A stretch of DNA of 64,000 nucleotides. Source: Nepenthes gracilis. Taxonomy: Eukaryota > Streptophyta > Magnoliopsida > Caryophyllales > Nepenthaceae. The position numbers and the translations under genes were made by a program. The notes under the pieces were generated by a model. The model was not told the DNA's origin. It saw only the letters and a program-made list of their open reading frames with translations, and did no database searches. Location: positions 5,479,991 through 5,543,990 of the forward strand of contig BSYO01000024.1 of the NCBI GenBank assembly GCA_033239525.1. The letters run 5' to 3'. This document shows, piece by piece, positions 45,317 to 54,527 of the stretch. The first letter of the stretch is position 1; each line of letters opens with the position of its first letter.

Positions 45317-46169
45317 CGGGCTCAGGTTGAGAGATGAGTGTGAGTTTCTGGCGCCAATGAAGAATAAGGAGCGAAGGAGGGAAGAACTTTGAGGCAGCTG
45401 GAGTGGACAGTCAGGCAAGTATACTTCGGACGCTGCTTTTGAATTCATGTTTTAAGAATATTGTAAGTATACCTCGGACGCCACTCTCTTTAAGTTCGGA
45501 TTTAAGAATGTTTGCGGATGCACTCTCCGTTTTTAAGTTCAAAAGTACCCATCACTGTTTTTAAGATTATGCATGTTCTCAAAGCAATTATATCTGATAT
45601 TCTTATGCAGTTATGATTGATCGCATGCTTAAAAGAAACATTGACACTTAGGATGTTAGATTTTATTCTGCTTGAAGTAGGATTATCTGCCAAATTATAC
45701 GAACTCTGGTAATTATATGTTTTTGAAGAAAAAGTACTACGTCCGTTTAAGAAAAAGAACTCCGTCCTTTTTAATGAAAAAGTACTCCAAAAGAACTCTG
45801 GCCTTAAAATGAACTCTTGCCTTAAGATAAAAATAAGCTCCAGCTTTGTATAAGAAAATGAGCTCCATCCCTGGATGAGAAATGAACTCCCGGCCTTAAT
45901 ATGAAAATGAGCTCCGGTTTTGTATAAGAAGATGAGCTCCGGCCTTAAATGAACTCAGGCCTTAAAGGGAAATGAACTCCGGCCTTTGAACTCCGCCTTT
46001 TGTCAAAAAAAACTCCGTCCTTTTGTTGGAAAAAGAACTCTGGCCTTAAAATGAACTCCGGCCTTAACGTAAAATGAACTCCAGCCTTAAAATGAACTCT
46101 GGCCTTAATGTAAAATGAACCCCGGATTTTAGTGAACTCCGTCCCTTGAGGAAAATGAAATTCAGCTTT

Positions 46170-46580
46170 TTAAGCACTCCGTCCAGTTAGTGAAAAGCAC
46201 TCCGTCCTTTGAGTAAAAAGCACTCCATCCAGTGAGTGAAAAGTACTCCGTCCAGTTAGTGAAAAGCACTCTGTCCTTTGAGTGAAAAGTACTCCGTCCA
46301 GATAGTGAAAAGCACTCCGTCCAGTTAGTGAAAAGTACTCCATCCTTTGAGTAAAAAGCACTCCGTCCAGTGAGTGAAAAGCACTCCGTCCAGTTAGTGA
46401 AAAGCACTCCGTCCAGTTAGTGAAAAGTACTCCGTCATTTGAGTAAAAAGCACTCCGTCCAGTGAGTGAAAAGCACTCCGTCCAGTTAGTGAAAAGCACT
46501 CCGTCCTTTGAGTGAAAAGCACTCCGTCCCGATAGTGAAAAGCACTCCGTCCTTTGAGAAAAAGCACTCCATCTTTTGAA
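46170..46580 (+). repeat. 23-bp minisatellite in the solo LTR
   Basis: About 18 copies of GTGAAAAGCACTCCGTCCAG plus TTA, preceded (45690-46170) by looser CTCCGGCCTTAAAATGAA words. The 23-residue protein repeat in ORF 46170-46589 is a result of the period. The CTCCG core is the complement of the CGGAG core in the 42.4-kb array, so the arrays share ancestry. Confidence 0.85.
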
Positions 46581-46906
46581 TTTATGCACTCCGGCCTTTA
46601 TGAAAGAAAGAAGTCCGGCTTTAAGAAGAAAATGAACTCCGGTTTTAAAGGAATGTCACTCCGATTTTAAGAAGGAAATGCACTCCGGTTTTTAAGAAGG
46701 AAAAGAACTCCGGTTTTAAGATGTTAAAGGAATATGGCTATACGGATTTCAATTGTTTGAAGTTAAAAACAAAGGCTATAAGAATAAGGAAAAATGCATG
46801 TAAAAGGGACAGCAAGTGCAACTCTATGACTTTCGACTTTTAAACTATGATAGATGGCCAACCATAAGAACTAAGAACCGAGTCCCAATGAACTTGCTGT
46901 TAAAGA

Positions 46907-47250
46907 TGAATGATAACCGTCCTCGGGGCTTGGTACAAGGAGGGAATGATAGCCATCCTTGGGGCTTGGTACAAGGAGGAAATGATAGCCGTCCTCGGGG
47001 CTTTGTACAAGGAGGGAATGATAGCCGTCCTCGGGGCTTTGTACAAGGAGGGAATGATAGCCGTCCTCGGGGCTTGGTACAAGGAGGGAATGATAGCCGG
47101 GTCCTCGGGGAATTGGCTTACAATGAGGGAATGATAGCCGTCCTCGGGGCTTTGTACAATGAGGGGAATACAAGGAGGGAATGATAGCCGTCCTCGGGGC
47201 TTTGTACAAGGAGGGAATGATAGCCGTCCTCGGGGATTGTACAGGAGGAA
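46907..47250 (+). repeat. 36-bp minisatellite in the solo LTR
   Basis: About nine copies of GAATGATAGCCGTCCTCGGG then GCTTTGTACAAGGAGG, with two irregular ones near 47088-47175. Since 36 is a multiple of three, all frames stay open (12-residue repeat), which explains ORFs 46816-47184 and 46871-47275; no independent coding evidence. No equivalent is seen in the Tekay LTRs. Confidence 0.85.
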
Positions 47251-47980
47251 AATAATATGAAGTATCGTTTACCATTTTACCGACATGCTATATTACCGAA
47301 AAAAGATGATAATGAATTGTACAGTGAAAGGATGATAGAGTATCATCTGATAAAAAGATGATAATGAATCGCATACTGTGAAAAGATGTCAGTGAACAGT
47401 ATAGAGTATTATTTTCAGTTTTACCATGCATCAGTAAAGTTATTGTTTATAGTATGATTTATGAAGCATGAGATTTAATATCGTTATAGATGATGTTTTA
47501 AACATTCTGGTTCTGCATGGTTATATGATCGTTTTGACATAACCGTTTTACAGTTCATATACATGTACAGTGAGTCTCGGCTCACTGTTTTATATTTTTC
47601 CCCCACAGATGAAGCTTTAGAGCTTGTGTCTGACGAGTTGGAGTGATTAGAGCTTGTCTGAAGGATTATTAAAGACCCCGGAAGCTTATTTTGAATAAAT
47701 ATTATTGTAATGACTTGATGGACTTCTATGGTTAAACATTTTCGGCTATATACTCAGAAATGAATATTTTGGAAAGAATATGAATGCTTCCGCAGGTGTT
47801 AGAATAACTTCCGCTATACTTATGATTAAAAGTATATGGGTCCTAGATGACATCTGTGATCCTGTGTTGCACCCAACTGGTTTAGTTTTGGTTTTTAATT
47901 GTGTTGCAAATGACGGAATAAAAAAAAAAATCCTTTCCGTCTCAAAAACAGAACTTAAAGAGCAGCGTTCGAAGTAACTT

Positions 47981-49203
47981 GCCTGAGAGTTTTTTTTTTT
48001 TTGGTAAGTAAGTATTTTGGATTAAAGGGAGAAAAATTACAGAATCTATGTTTTATCTCCAAGTGTTTTGACTTGAAGATAAAACATAAACGCTAGGGCA
48101 TGCCCCGAGCAAGTGTTACAACAAAAAATATCTAAGATCTCTATGAGGACAACTAATTACAGACCCCACAGAAAAGTAACAAAACAATCACAAAACAAGG
48201 TTGACAAGCCCAACCTAACAAATTTCAACTCAAGCCAAGAAGCAGCTTGACATGCACTAAGATATGCAACAGAAAACGAAGTTCGCAACCAGCATCTTAA
48301 CATGGGCACCCCATACCAGCAGTTCGCAGCAAGCCCGAAACTACATATCCAGCACCTCAAGGACTTCAACGCAACCGCAGCAAGTAGGCACATAATCAGT
48401 ACACCTATTCGAAGGGCAAGAAGGTCCAACAGCATCTGGAAACATCAAACAAGAGCGAAATAGGCAGGTAGGCACACACGCCCAGTTTGAAGCAAGGCGG
48501 CTTACAATCCACTCCAAAATTTCACAGCACCGTTCCACCACCAAGAACCCGAATTGAAAAGCAGCAAGGAGGAAACGTCAACAGAAGCAATATCAGGACT
48601 GCGACATGATAACAGCTACTCCCCACTGCTTCAGTTTCAACAGCTGCCGCCCGCACAAATATATTGAAACCCGGCGCACAAAATACTAACTTTAAAGCAA
48701 GCAGTTGTTATATTCTAAATCAGCTAACACCAGCAGCCTCCGGACAGCAGGTCCAAGAACTGCTGCACAACCCATACCAGCAGGACCAAGGGCTGCCTCA
48801 ATATTTCCAAAACCCCACCAACAAATGGCTCAAGTTTGCTTGAGCTCACCCGGCAGCATCCATTATAATAGGCAATCTCATCATTCTTCAAAGAACCAAA
48901 ACAAGTAGTCGTTATATTTTAAACCGGCTAACACCGGCTGGCCTGGATAGCGGGTCCAAGACCTCTTTGCACAACCCATTCCAGCGAGACCGAGAGCTGC
49001 CCCAATATTTCCTAGCCCCCAGCCAACAAATGGCTCCAGCATCAACCATTTGCCTTCGTGTTTTACGCCTGGCTTCAACAATCAGCAGACAGCATTCCAG
49101 ATAATTTCAGAGCTCACCCGTCAACTAATTGGCAATCTCATCAATCTTCAGCAACACACCGCCACAGGACAACAAGGATGCAAATAGCTAAGGCCTGAGA
49201 GTT
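47981..49203 (-). mobile_element. LINE tail insertion with 11-bp TSD in the Tekay 3' LTR
   Basis: GCCTGAGAGTT occurs at 47981-47991 and 49193-49203, and the 5' LTR keeps the empty site (GCTTGAGAGTTGATCG at 57679). The insert opens with poly(T), GGTAAGTAAGTATTTTGG and CTAGGGCATGCCCCGAGC on the plus strand, i.e. the reversed family end. The 1.1-kb body is CAGCAG/AACCAGC-rich and has an internal repeat: 48700-48840 resembles 48900-49060 (CAGCTAACACCAGCAGCC / CGGCTAACACCGGCTGGCC). No coding region. Confidence 0.85.
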
Positions 49204-49284
49204 GATCGTCTAAATTTTACCGTCTTGAAGCTTTTCCCCTTCACTCTCTTCCTTCGCTTTGCCTGTGCATCAACTAGTGCCCGG

Positions 49285-49293
49285 TTTATATAG
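49285..49293 (-). promoter_or_regulatory. TATA box of the Tekay 3' LTR
   Basis: Minus strand CTATATAAACCGG. The 5' LTR has the same element at 57772-57780, which would drive genomic RNA synthesis. Confidence 0.6.
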
Positions 49294-49698
49294 AGGAGGG
49301 GTTTGGTAGAGTAAGTGGGGTAAGTCACTTACTCCTGTACTTCTTTTCAGGGGGTAGGTGGAGTAATTAGGTTGGTTTACTTACTTCATTTAGTCCCCGC
49401 CTAGTTGGATTCTAACTGAACAATAAAATTTACTTTTGTCTTTAGTTACCATTAATTTAGTTCAGGCCAACTGCTCCATTTTTATGCCAGCGGCCCACTC
49501 TTTAGTGGCCAGCCTTTTTGGGCCGGTTGTGTTTTTCATCAAACGGGCCGATTTTGGATTCTATGGAGGTGGCCGGTCCATTTTTCATTAGGGAATGGCC
49601 GATCCTGATTCACAGAAGGGAAGCCGGGCTTGATTACAAGGCTGGGCTGGATTTTCATGGGAGGAGGCTGGTTAACACATTAATTTTTGGATCTCGTA

Positions 49699-49712
49699 AT
49701 TCTCCCCTACTT
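49699..49712 (-). other. Polypurine tract of the Tekay-like element
   Basis: Minus strand reads GTAGGGGAGAAT directly before the 3' LTR, the usual primer site for plus-strand DNA synthesis. Confidence 0.7.
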
Positions 49713-49753
49713 AAAGAAATTTCGTCCTCAAAATTTGAGTAAAGTTACATACC

Positions 49754-51161
49754 TTAATCAAACAAGTGGGGATACTTGCTCTGAATTTCTTCTTCTCGCT
49801 CCCAGGTGGCTTCCTCAGGTGAGTAATTCCTCCACAGCACATTTACCAGAGAGACCGCCTTTGTCCGTAACTTTTGCTCCTTCCGATCGAGGATTTATAG
49901 TGGCTCATCGACATAGGATAGATCCTCGTTGACTTCCAGGGGTTCGAACTCAATCACATGAGTAGGGTCAAAAACGTATCTTCGGAGCATGGATACATAG
50001 AACACATCATGCACTTCAGTTAAACTCAGCGGTAGTGCTGATCGGTACGTCACTTCTCCGATCCTTTCTAAAATTTCAAAAGGACCAATGATTCGTAGCT
50101 TCAGTGTTCCTTTTACTCCAAATCGTGACGTTCCTTTAGATGGCGAGACTTTCAGAAAGACGAAATCTCCTACTTCAAAACTTATGTCTTTCCTTCTTTT
50201 TGTCGCATAGCTCTTTCTCATGCTTCCGAGCGACTTTTAAGTTATCATGGATTAGTCTGATTTTCTCTGCCGTTTCTTTTACTATTTCTACACCCAGGAT
50301 TCTCTTATCTCCAGTTTCCTCCCAATGAATTGGTGATCTGCACTTCCTTCCATACAAGGCTTCAAAAGGGGCCATGCCAATACTAGCCTGATAGTTGTTA
50401 TTGTAGGCAAATTCTGCCAATGCCAGGTAAGCATCCCAATTTTCCTTCATTTCCAACACCGAAGCCCTTAGCATATCCTCAAGAATTTGAATGGTCCGCT
50501 CAGACTGGCCATCACTCTGGGGGTGATAAGCAGTATTGAACGTTAATTCAGTCCCTAGTTCCTTATGCAGACTCTTCCAAAACCTTGAGGCAAAACGGGG
50601 GTCCCTATCTGACACAATGGAGGCAGAAATTCCGTGAAGTCTCACAATTTCGTTCACATAAAGCTGTGCCAGCTTGTCACGTGAGTAGGTCATCCTGATC
50701 GTCAAAAAATGGGCGGACTTTGTCTGTCGGTCAACTATAACCCAAACGGCATCGTGATTCCTGGGGATCCTTGGCAAACCTGACACAAAGTTCATAGCAA
50801 TATCCTCCCATTTCCAACTTGGGATCGGCATTGGTTGCAACAATCCGGATGGTTTTCTCCTTTCAGCCTTCAGTTGCTGGCATACGAGGCATTTCTCCAC
50901 ATAGGCCATAATGTCTCTCTTCATATTCCTCCACCAGAACGTTTTCTTTAAATCTTGATACATTTTGTTTACTCCAGGGTGGATGGTATACTTAGACCGA
51001 TAGGTTTCCTTTAAAATTTTCTCTTTCAACTCTTTAACATCAGGTACGCACAGTCGATCTCTGAACCTCAATGCTCCGTCTGTTCGGACGTTGTATTCAG
51101 CTCGGGATTCCTTACTCAAGTCGCTTGCAATTTCGACAAGGAATGGATCGTTGACTTGCAT
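49754..51161 (-). pseudogene. Integrase with GPY module and chromodomain, broken
   Basis: Inserts cDNA; the chromodomain would guide it to marked chromatin. On the minus strand: H2C2 zinc region (HPGVNKMYQDLKKTFWWRNM, then KCLVCQQLKAER), rve core with WEDIAMNFVSGLP, SIVSDRDPRF and HPQSDGQSERTIQILEDML, then GPFEILERIGEVTYRSALP (about 50060-50120). The chromodomain follows, with LWRNYSPEEATWEREEEI (about 49775-49830) and its stop at 49754. Breaks: the first catalytic Asp is Asn (MNF for MDF), a frame change near 50200, and a TAA at about 49893 just before the chromodomain. Strongly Tekay/Del-like. Confidence 0.9.
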
Positions 51162-51216
51162 CTCCTTAACTTAACTAACGATCTCCGGTTGAATTTGAAG
51201 ATAGGACAGGAGCATC

Positions 51217-51789
51217 CTATTTTCCCTTAGCATATCGCCGGACATCCCATTGTTCTAGATATTCTAACATCTCCATTTGCTTAACTTGTAATTGAACTAC
51301 GAACCCAGACCGTCGACTTAAAGCGTCTGCCACCACATTAGCCTTCCCAGGCTTATACTGTATTTCACAGTCATAGTCCTTTAGGAAATTGAGCCACCTT
51401 CTTTGCTTCATGTTAAGCTCCTTCTGGAAAAATAAATACTTTAAATTTTTGTGATCAGAATACACTAGAAACTTTTCACCGTATAGGTAGTGCCTCCAAA
51501 TTTTCAAGGAAAATACCACAGCCGCAAGCTCCAGATCATGGGTAGGGTAGTTCTTTTCGTGAACCTTTAGCTGCTTAGACCCATAAGCTACTACCTTACC
51601 GTGCTGCATCAGCACGCATCCCAAGCTTGCCTTAGAGGCTTCACAGTATACCTCATATCCTCCTGAGCCTTCTGGAATCACCAACACCGGAGCGGTAGTC
51701 AGGCGATCCTTCAGCTCTTGAAAACTCCGATCACATTCCTCGGTCCACTCAAATCTGACTTCTTTCTTTAGTAGTTTAGTCAGAGGCAT
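51217..51789 (-). pseudogene. RNase H of the Tekay pol
   Basis: Degrades the RNA strand during reverse transcription. Minus-strand ORF of 190 residues: [39 protein letters not shown] (the first catalytic Asp of CDAS is Glu here), [23 protein letters not shown] and [13 protein letters not shown]. It is in a different frame from RT because of the duplication at 51811-52141, and from integrase because of a frame change near 51200. Confidence 0.9.
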
Positions 51790-51810
51790 AACAATCTAGA
51801 AAAAGTTTTC

Positions 51811-52141
51811 CACAAATCGCCGATAGTAACCTGCCATGCCTAGGAAGCTTCTGACCTCAGTTACTGAAGTTGGCCTACTCCAATTAGTAACGGCCTCAAC
51901 TTTCTTAGGGTCCACCGAAATACCGCCATCGGAGATTACATGACCCAGGAACATCACCTTTTTAGCCAAAATTCACAAATCGCCGATAGTAACCTGCCAT
52001 GCCTAGGAAGCTTCTGACCTCAGTTACTGAAGTTGGCCTACTCCAATTAGTAACGGCCTCAACTTTCTTAGGGTCCATCGAAATACCGCCATCGGAGATT
52101 ACATGACCCAGGAACATCACCTTTTTCAGCCAAAATTCACA
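51811..52141 (-). repeat. 163-bp tandem duplication inside pol
   Basis: CACAAATCGCCGATAGTAAC starts at both 51811 and 51974, and the two copies run in parallel with only about two differences (TCCACCGA/TCCATCGA; TTTTTAGCC/TTTTTCAGCC). It doubles the RT C-terminus (GYYRRF region). Since 163 is not a multiple of three, it shifts the frame and yields the stop after YRRFVNFG. The high identity says it is recent, or an assembly error. Confidence 0.9.
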
Positions 52142-52560
52142 TTTTTCTAACTTAGCATATAGCTTCTCCTCGCGAAGTACTTGAAGTACTATCCTTAAAT
52201 GGGTCTCATGTTCTTCATAATTTTTGGAATAGATCAGAATATCATCAATAAAAACCACCATAAATTTATCAAGATACTGCCCGAACACCCTATTCATTAG
52301 ATCCATGAAGGCAGTAGGGGCATTTGTAAGCCTAAAGGGCATAACAAGGAACTCGTAGTGGCCGTACCTTGTCCGGAAAGCGGTCTTGGCCACATCCTCA
52401 GGCTTAATCCTCAATTGATGATATCCAGACCTCAAATTGATTTTTGAGAATACCTGAGATCCTTGCAATTGATCAAACAGATCATCGATTCGTGGCAGAG
52501 GATACTTATTTTTTATCGTGATTTTATTTAACTCACGATAATCGACACATAGCCACAGGA
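51962..52560 (-). pseudogene. Reverse transcriptase of the Tekay pol
   Basis: Minus-strand ORF 51962-52468 holds [40 protein letters not shown], the catalytic FIDDILIYS (about 52233-52260, both Asp intact), [18 protein letters not shown] and the start of the GYYRRF element. The N-terminal RT fingers are in the ORF that ends at 52528. A frameshift of one base at about 52555 separates them. Apart from frame, the RT core looks well conserved. Confidence 0.9.
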
Positions 52561-53709
52561 TCCATCTTTCTTCCTCACGAATAAAACTGGTGCTCTCGAA
52601 GGAGACACACTTGGCCTAATGAAACCCTTGTCCAACAGCTCCTGTAGTTGCAACCTTAACTCATTCAACTCAGCTGGAGCCATTCTATAAGGGGTTTTAG
52701 AAACTAGACTGGCATCAGAAATAATAGAAATCTCAAATTCAATTTTTCGATGTAGAGGCAATCCAGGCAGCTCCTCAGGAAATACATCCTCGAATTCGCA
52801 TACGATGTGGATGTCCTTAGCCGGCACCTTATGACTCCCGGTGGTGCATGCATAAGCCAAGTAAGCCTTACATCCGCTTTTCACCAGATGTTTAGCATGC
52901 AATGCTGAGATCATTACAGGCACCTCCTTTTTCTTGATGCCTTGGAAGAAGAAGGTTTCCATTCTAGGAATGTTAAAATAAACCTTCTTCGTAAAGCAAT
53001 CAATGGTGGCATGGTTTTCAGCCAGCCAATCCATCCCTAGAATCACATCAAAACCTTCCATGTTTAATAGTACCAAATCCACGATTAAATGCTTCCCGTC
53101 TACTTCCATCATGCATTTAGGGTACACAGCATCGGTAACTATGGGAAATCTAGTAGGGGTACACACCAATAATTTATAATTCAATAAGCATGGAGCAGTG
53201 TCAATATGGCGTGCAAACCGTGGAGAAACGAAGGAATGGGTAGACCCTGAATCAAACAAGACGGATGCAGGAACGCCACAAATAGAAAGGGTACCTTCCA
53301 CGACGTTAGGTGATGCTTCAGGCTCCTGAATAGCTACTGCGAAAGATTTAGTTGGAACAATAGGCTTTCCTCCCTCCATACTTGGGCAGTCCTTGATCAG
53401 ATGGCCTTTCTGTCCGCATTTATAACAAGCTCCCGTAATTCGGCGGCACTCCTGCCCCGGATGTATTTTTTCGCAGGACATGCAGTGCGCAGCCGAGGTT
53501 TTAGAATCAGACTTCGACTGAGTCGGCACCATGCTCTTCCCTTTTCCCACCGTCTTTGTCCTTTTTGATGATCCAGAAGATCCTCCAACGGATCGAATAC
53601 TAACATTTGTCCGACTGGCTGCTCTTTTTGCGAAGAATCTTTCTGTCTCCACTTCTTTCTCGAAGATGACTGCCCGGTCCAGTATGTCGGCATATGTTTC
53701 AAGTTTCAA
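52528..53709 (-). pseudogene. Gag C-terminus, zinc knuckle, protease and RT fingers
   Basis: Continues gag in frame after one stop. Zinc knuckle CYKCGQKGHLIKDCP (CX2CX4HX4C) at about 53380-53425, preceded by a second C-rich element (CMSCEKIHPGQEC). Protease active site LFDSGSTHSFVS at about 53235-53270 and ILGMDWL at about 53020-53045, the flap side of the RVP fold. Then FPEELPGLPLHRKIEFEI, YRMAPAELNELRLQLQELL and [10 protein letters not shown], the RT entry. The ORF ends by frameshift right after. Gag and pol are one frame, as usual for the clade. Confidence 0.9.
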
Positions 53710-53745
53710 AGTGGACAGTTGCTTCCGAATGTCATCCCGTAGCCC

Positions 53746-54342
53746 TTACTGAAACTTCTTCGCCTTTCTTAGTTCGTCTTCTACATAGTAAGGCAAAAAT
53801 TGAGATAGCTCAGAAAATTTAGCGCCGTACTCCGTTACCGACATACTCCCTTGTCTTAGCCTCATGAACTCCATCTCCTTTTGATCCCGAAGACTGGGTG
53901 AAAAATATTTTTCTAGAAACGCTTCCTCAAACATCTCCCAGGTGATCAGTTCATTGGGCACCCCCAGTGCCCTTCTCTTCATGCTCCACCAGCTATCCGC
54001 CTCGCCCTCTAATTTATAGATGGCAAAGGTAACATTCTCCTGGTCCGTACACCCGATCACCACGAATATTTTCTTCATCCCTTTAAGCCATATATCGGCT
54101 TCTGCTGGATTAGGTTTTCCTAAGAAGCCTGGGGCACGCTCCGCCATATACCGGTCATACGTGGATGGAGTTAGGACGGCCGGGGTTGGTTCAGCCGCAG
54201 GGACTGGGGCCATGTGCCTATTCTCAACAGATTCCACCACGTTGGTCATCCTTTCCAGTAAGTCTATGTAAGCGGCCTCCTGGTCATAGGGAGTGTTTCT
54301 GCCGTTTTTCCTCGTCCTTCCACTAGCCATCCTAAAACCCAT
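53746..54342 (-). pseudogene. Gag of the Tekay-like element
   Basis: Particle-forming protein. Start MGFRMASGRTRKN at 54342 (a second ATG 15 nt later is equally plausible), about 185 nt after the PBS. The Retrotrans_gag core is LEGEADSWWSMKRRALGVPNEL followed by ITWEMFEEAFLEKYF, SLRDQKEMEFMRLRQGSMSV and YGAKFSELSQFL (about 53790-54040). The ORF stops with a TAA at 53746-53748 and the same frame goes on at 53709 and below, so it is a single nonsense change, not the real end of gag. Confidence 0.9.
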
Positions 54343-54514
54343 AATTCTAGAACATTGGTTAGTTTAATAAAATCGAACTGAGCCTTAGAGGTCAAGCATC
54401 TTAGGGATTCTAGTTGACTAAGTCACTCTACCTACGTCTTAGAAAGATTTAGTGCCAAGGTTTAAGCCTACACTTCCGCTTTTTCGATCGATCAATTCCT
54501 AAGGCATCCTATTT

Positions 54515-54526
54515 CTCTGATACCAA
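54515..54526 (-). other. Primer-binding site, initiator tRNA-Met type
   Basis: Minus strand reads TTGGTATCAGAG right after the 5' LTR end, the common plant PBS complementary to the 3' end of tRNA-iMet (TGGTATCAGAGC), with the last base diverged. Confidence 0.85.
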
Positions 54527-54527
54527 A

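Larger units (their letters stand above)
44589..47944 (+). mobile_element. Solo LTR (plus orientation) nested in the 3' LTR
   Basis: Starts TGTAACGACC and ends CCGTCTCA, 3356 bp, with flanks AAAAT (44584-44588) and AAAAC (47945-47949) as a 5-bp TSD with one change. The other LTR at 57640-57660 has the uninterrupted site. Its end, 47590-47930, is the reverse complement of the Tekay LTR end at 41405-41720 (CTTCCGCTATACTTATGATT, GGGTCCTAGATGACATC), so it is a related family. No internal coding region remains: LTR-LTR recombination likely removed it. Confidence 0.85.
41401..49698 (-). repeat. 3' LTR of the Tekay-like element (with two nested insertions)
   Basis: 41401-44583 aligns with 54528-57660 and 47950-49698 (without the LINE) with 57650-58185. 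The body consists of a ladder of minisatellites: about 25-bp (CTCAAAAAGTCGGAGTTCTT; 42370-42570), GCCGGACTTGATTT words (42600-43430), GGCCGATTTCGATTT words (43440-43860) and a 61-bp unit (43905-44215). The start of U3 on the minus strand is slightly mutated (TACGAG for TGTGAG). ORFs such as 42055-42582 are repeat shadows. Confidence 0.85.

Noticed and set aside
46170..47275. Repeat proteins with 23- and 12-residue periods in the solo LTR
   Set aside because: They follow directly from the 23- and 36-bp DNA periods and are open on both strands.
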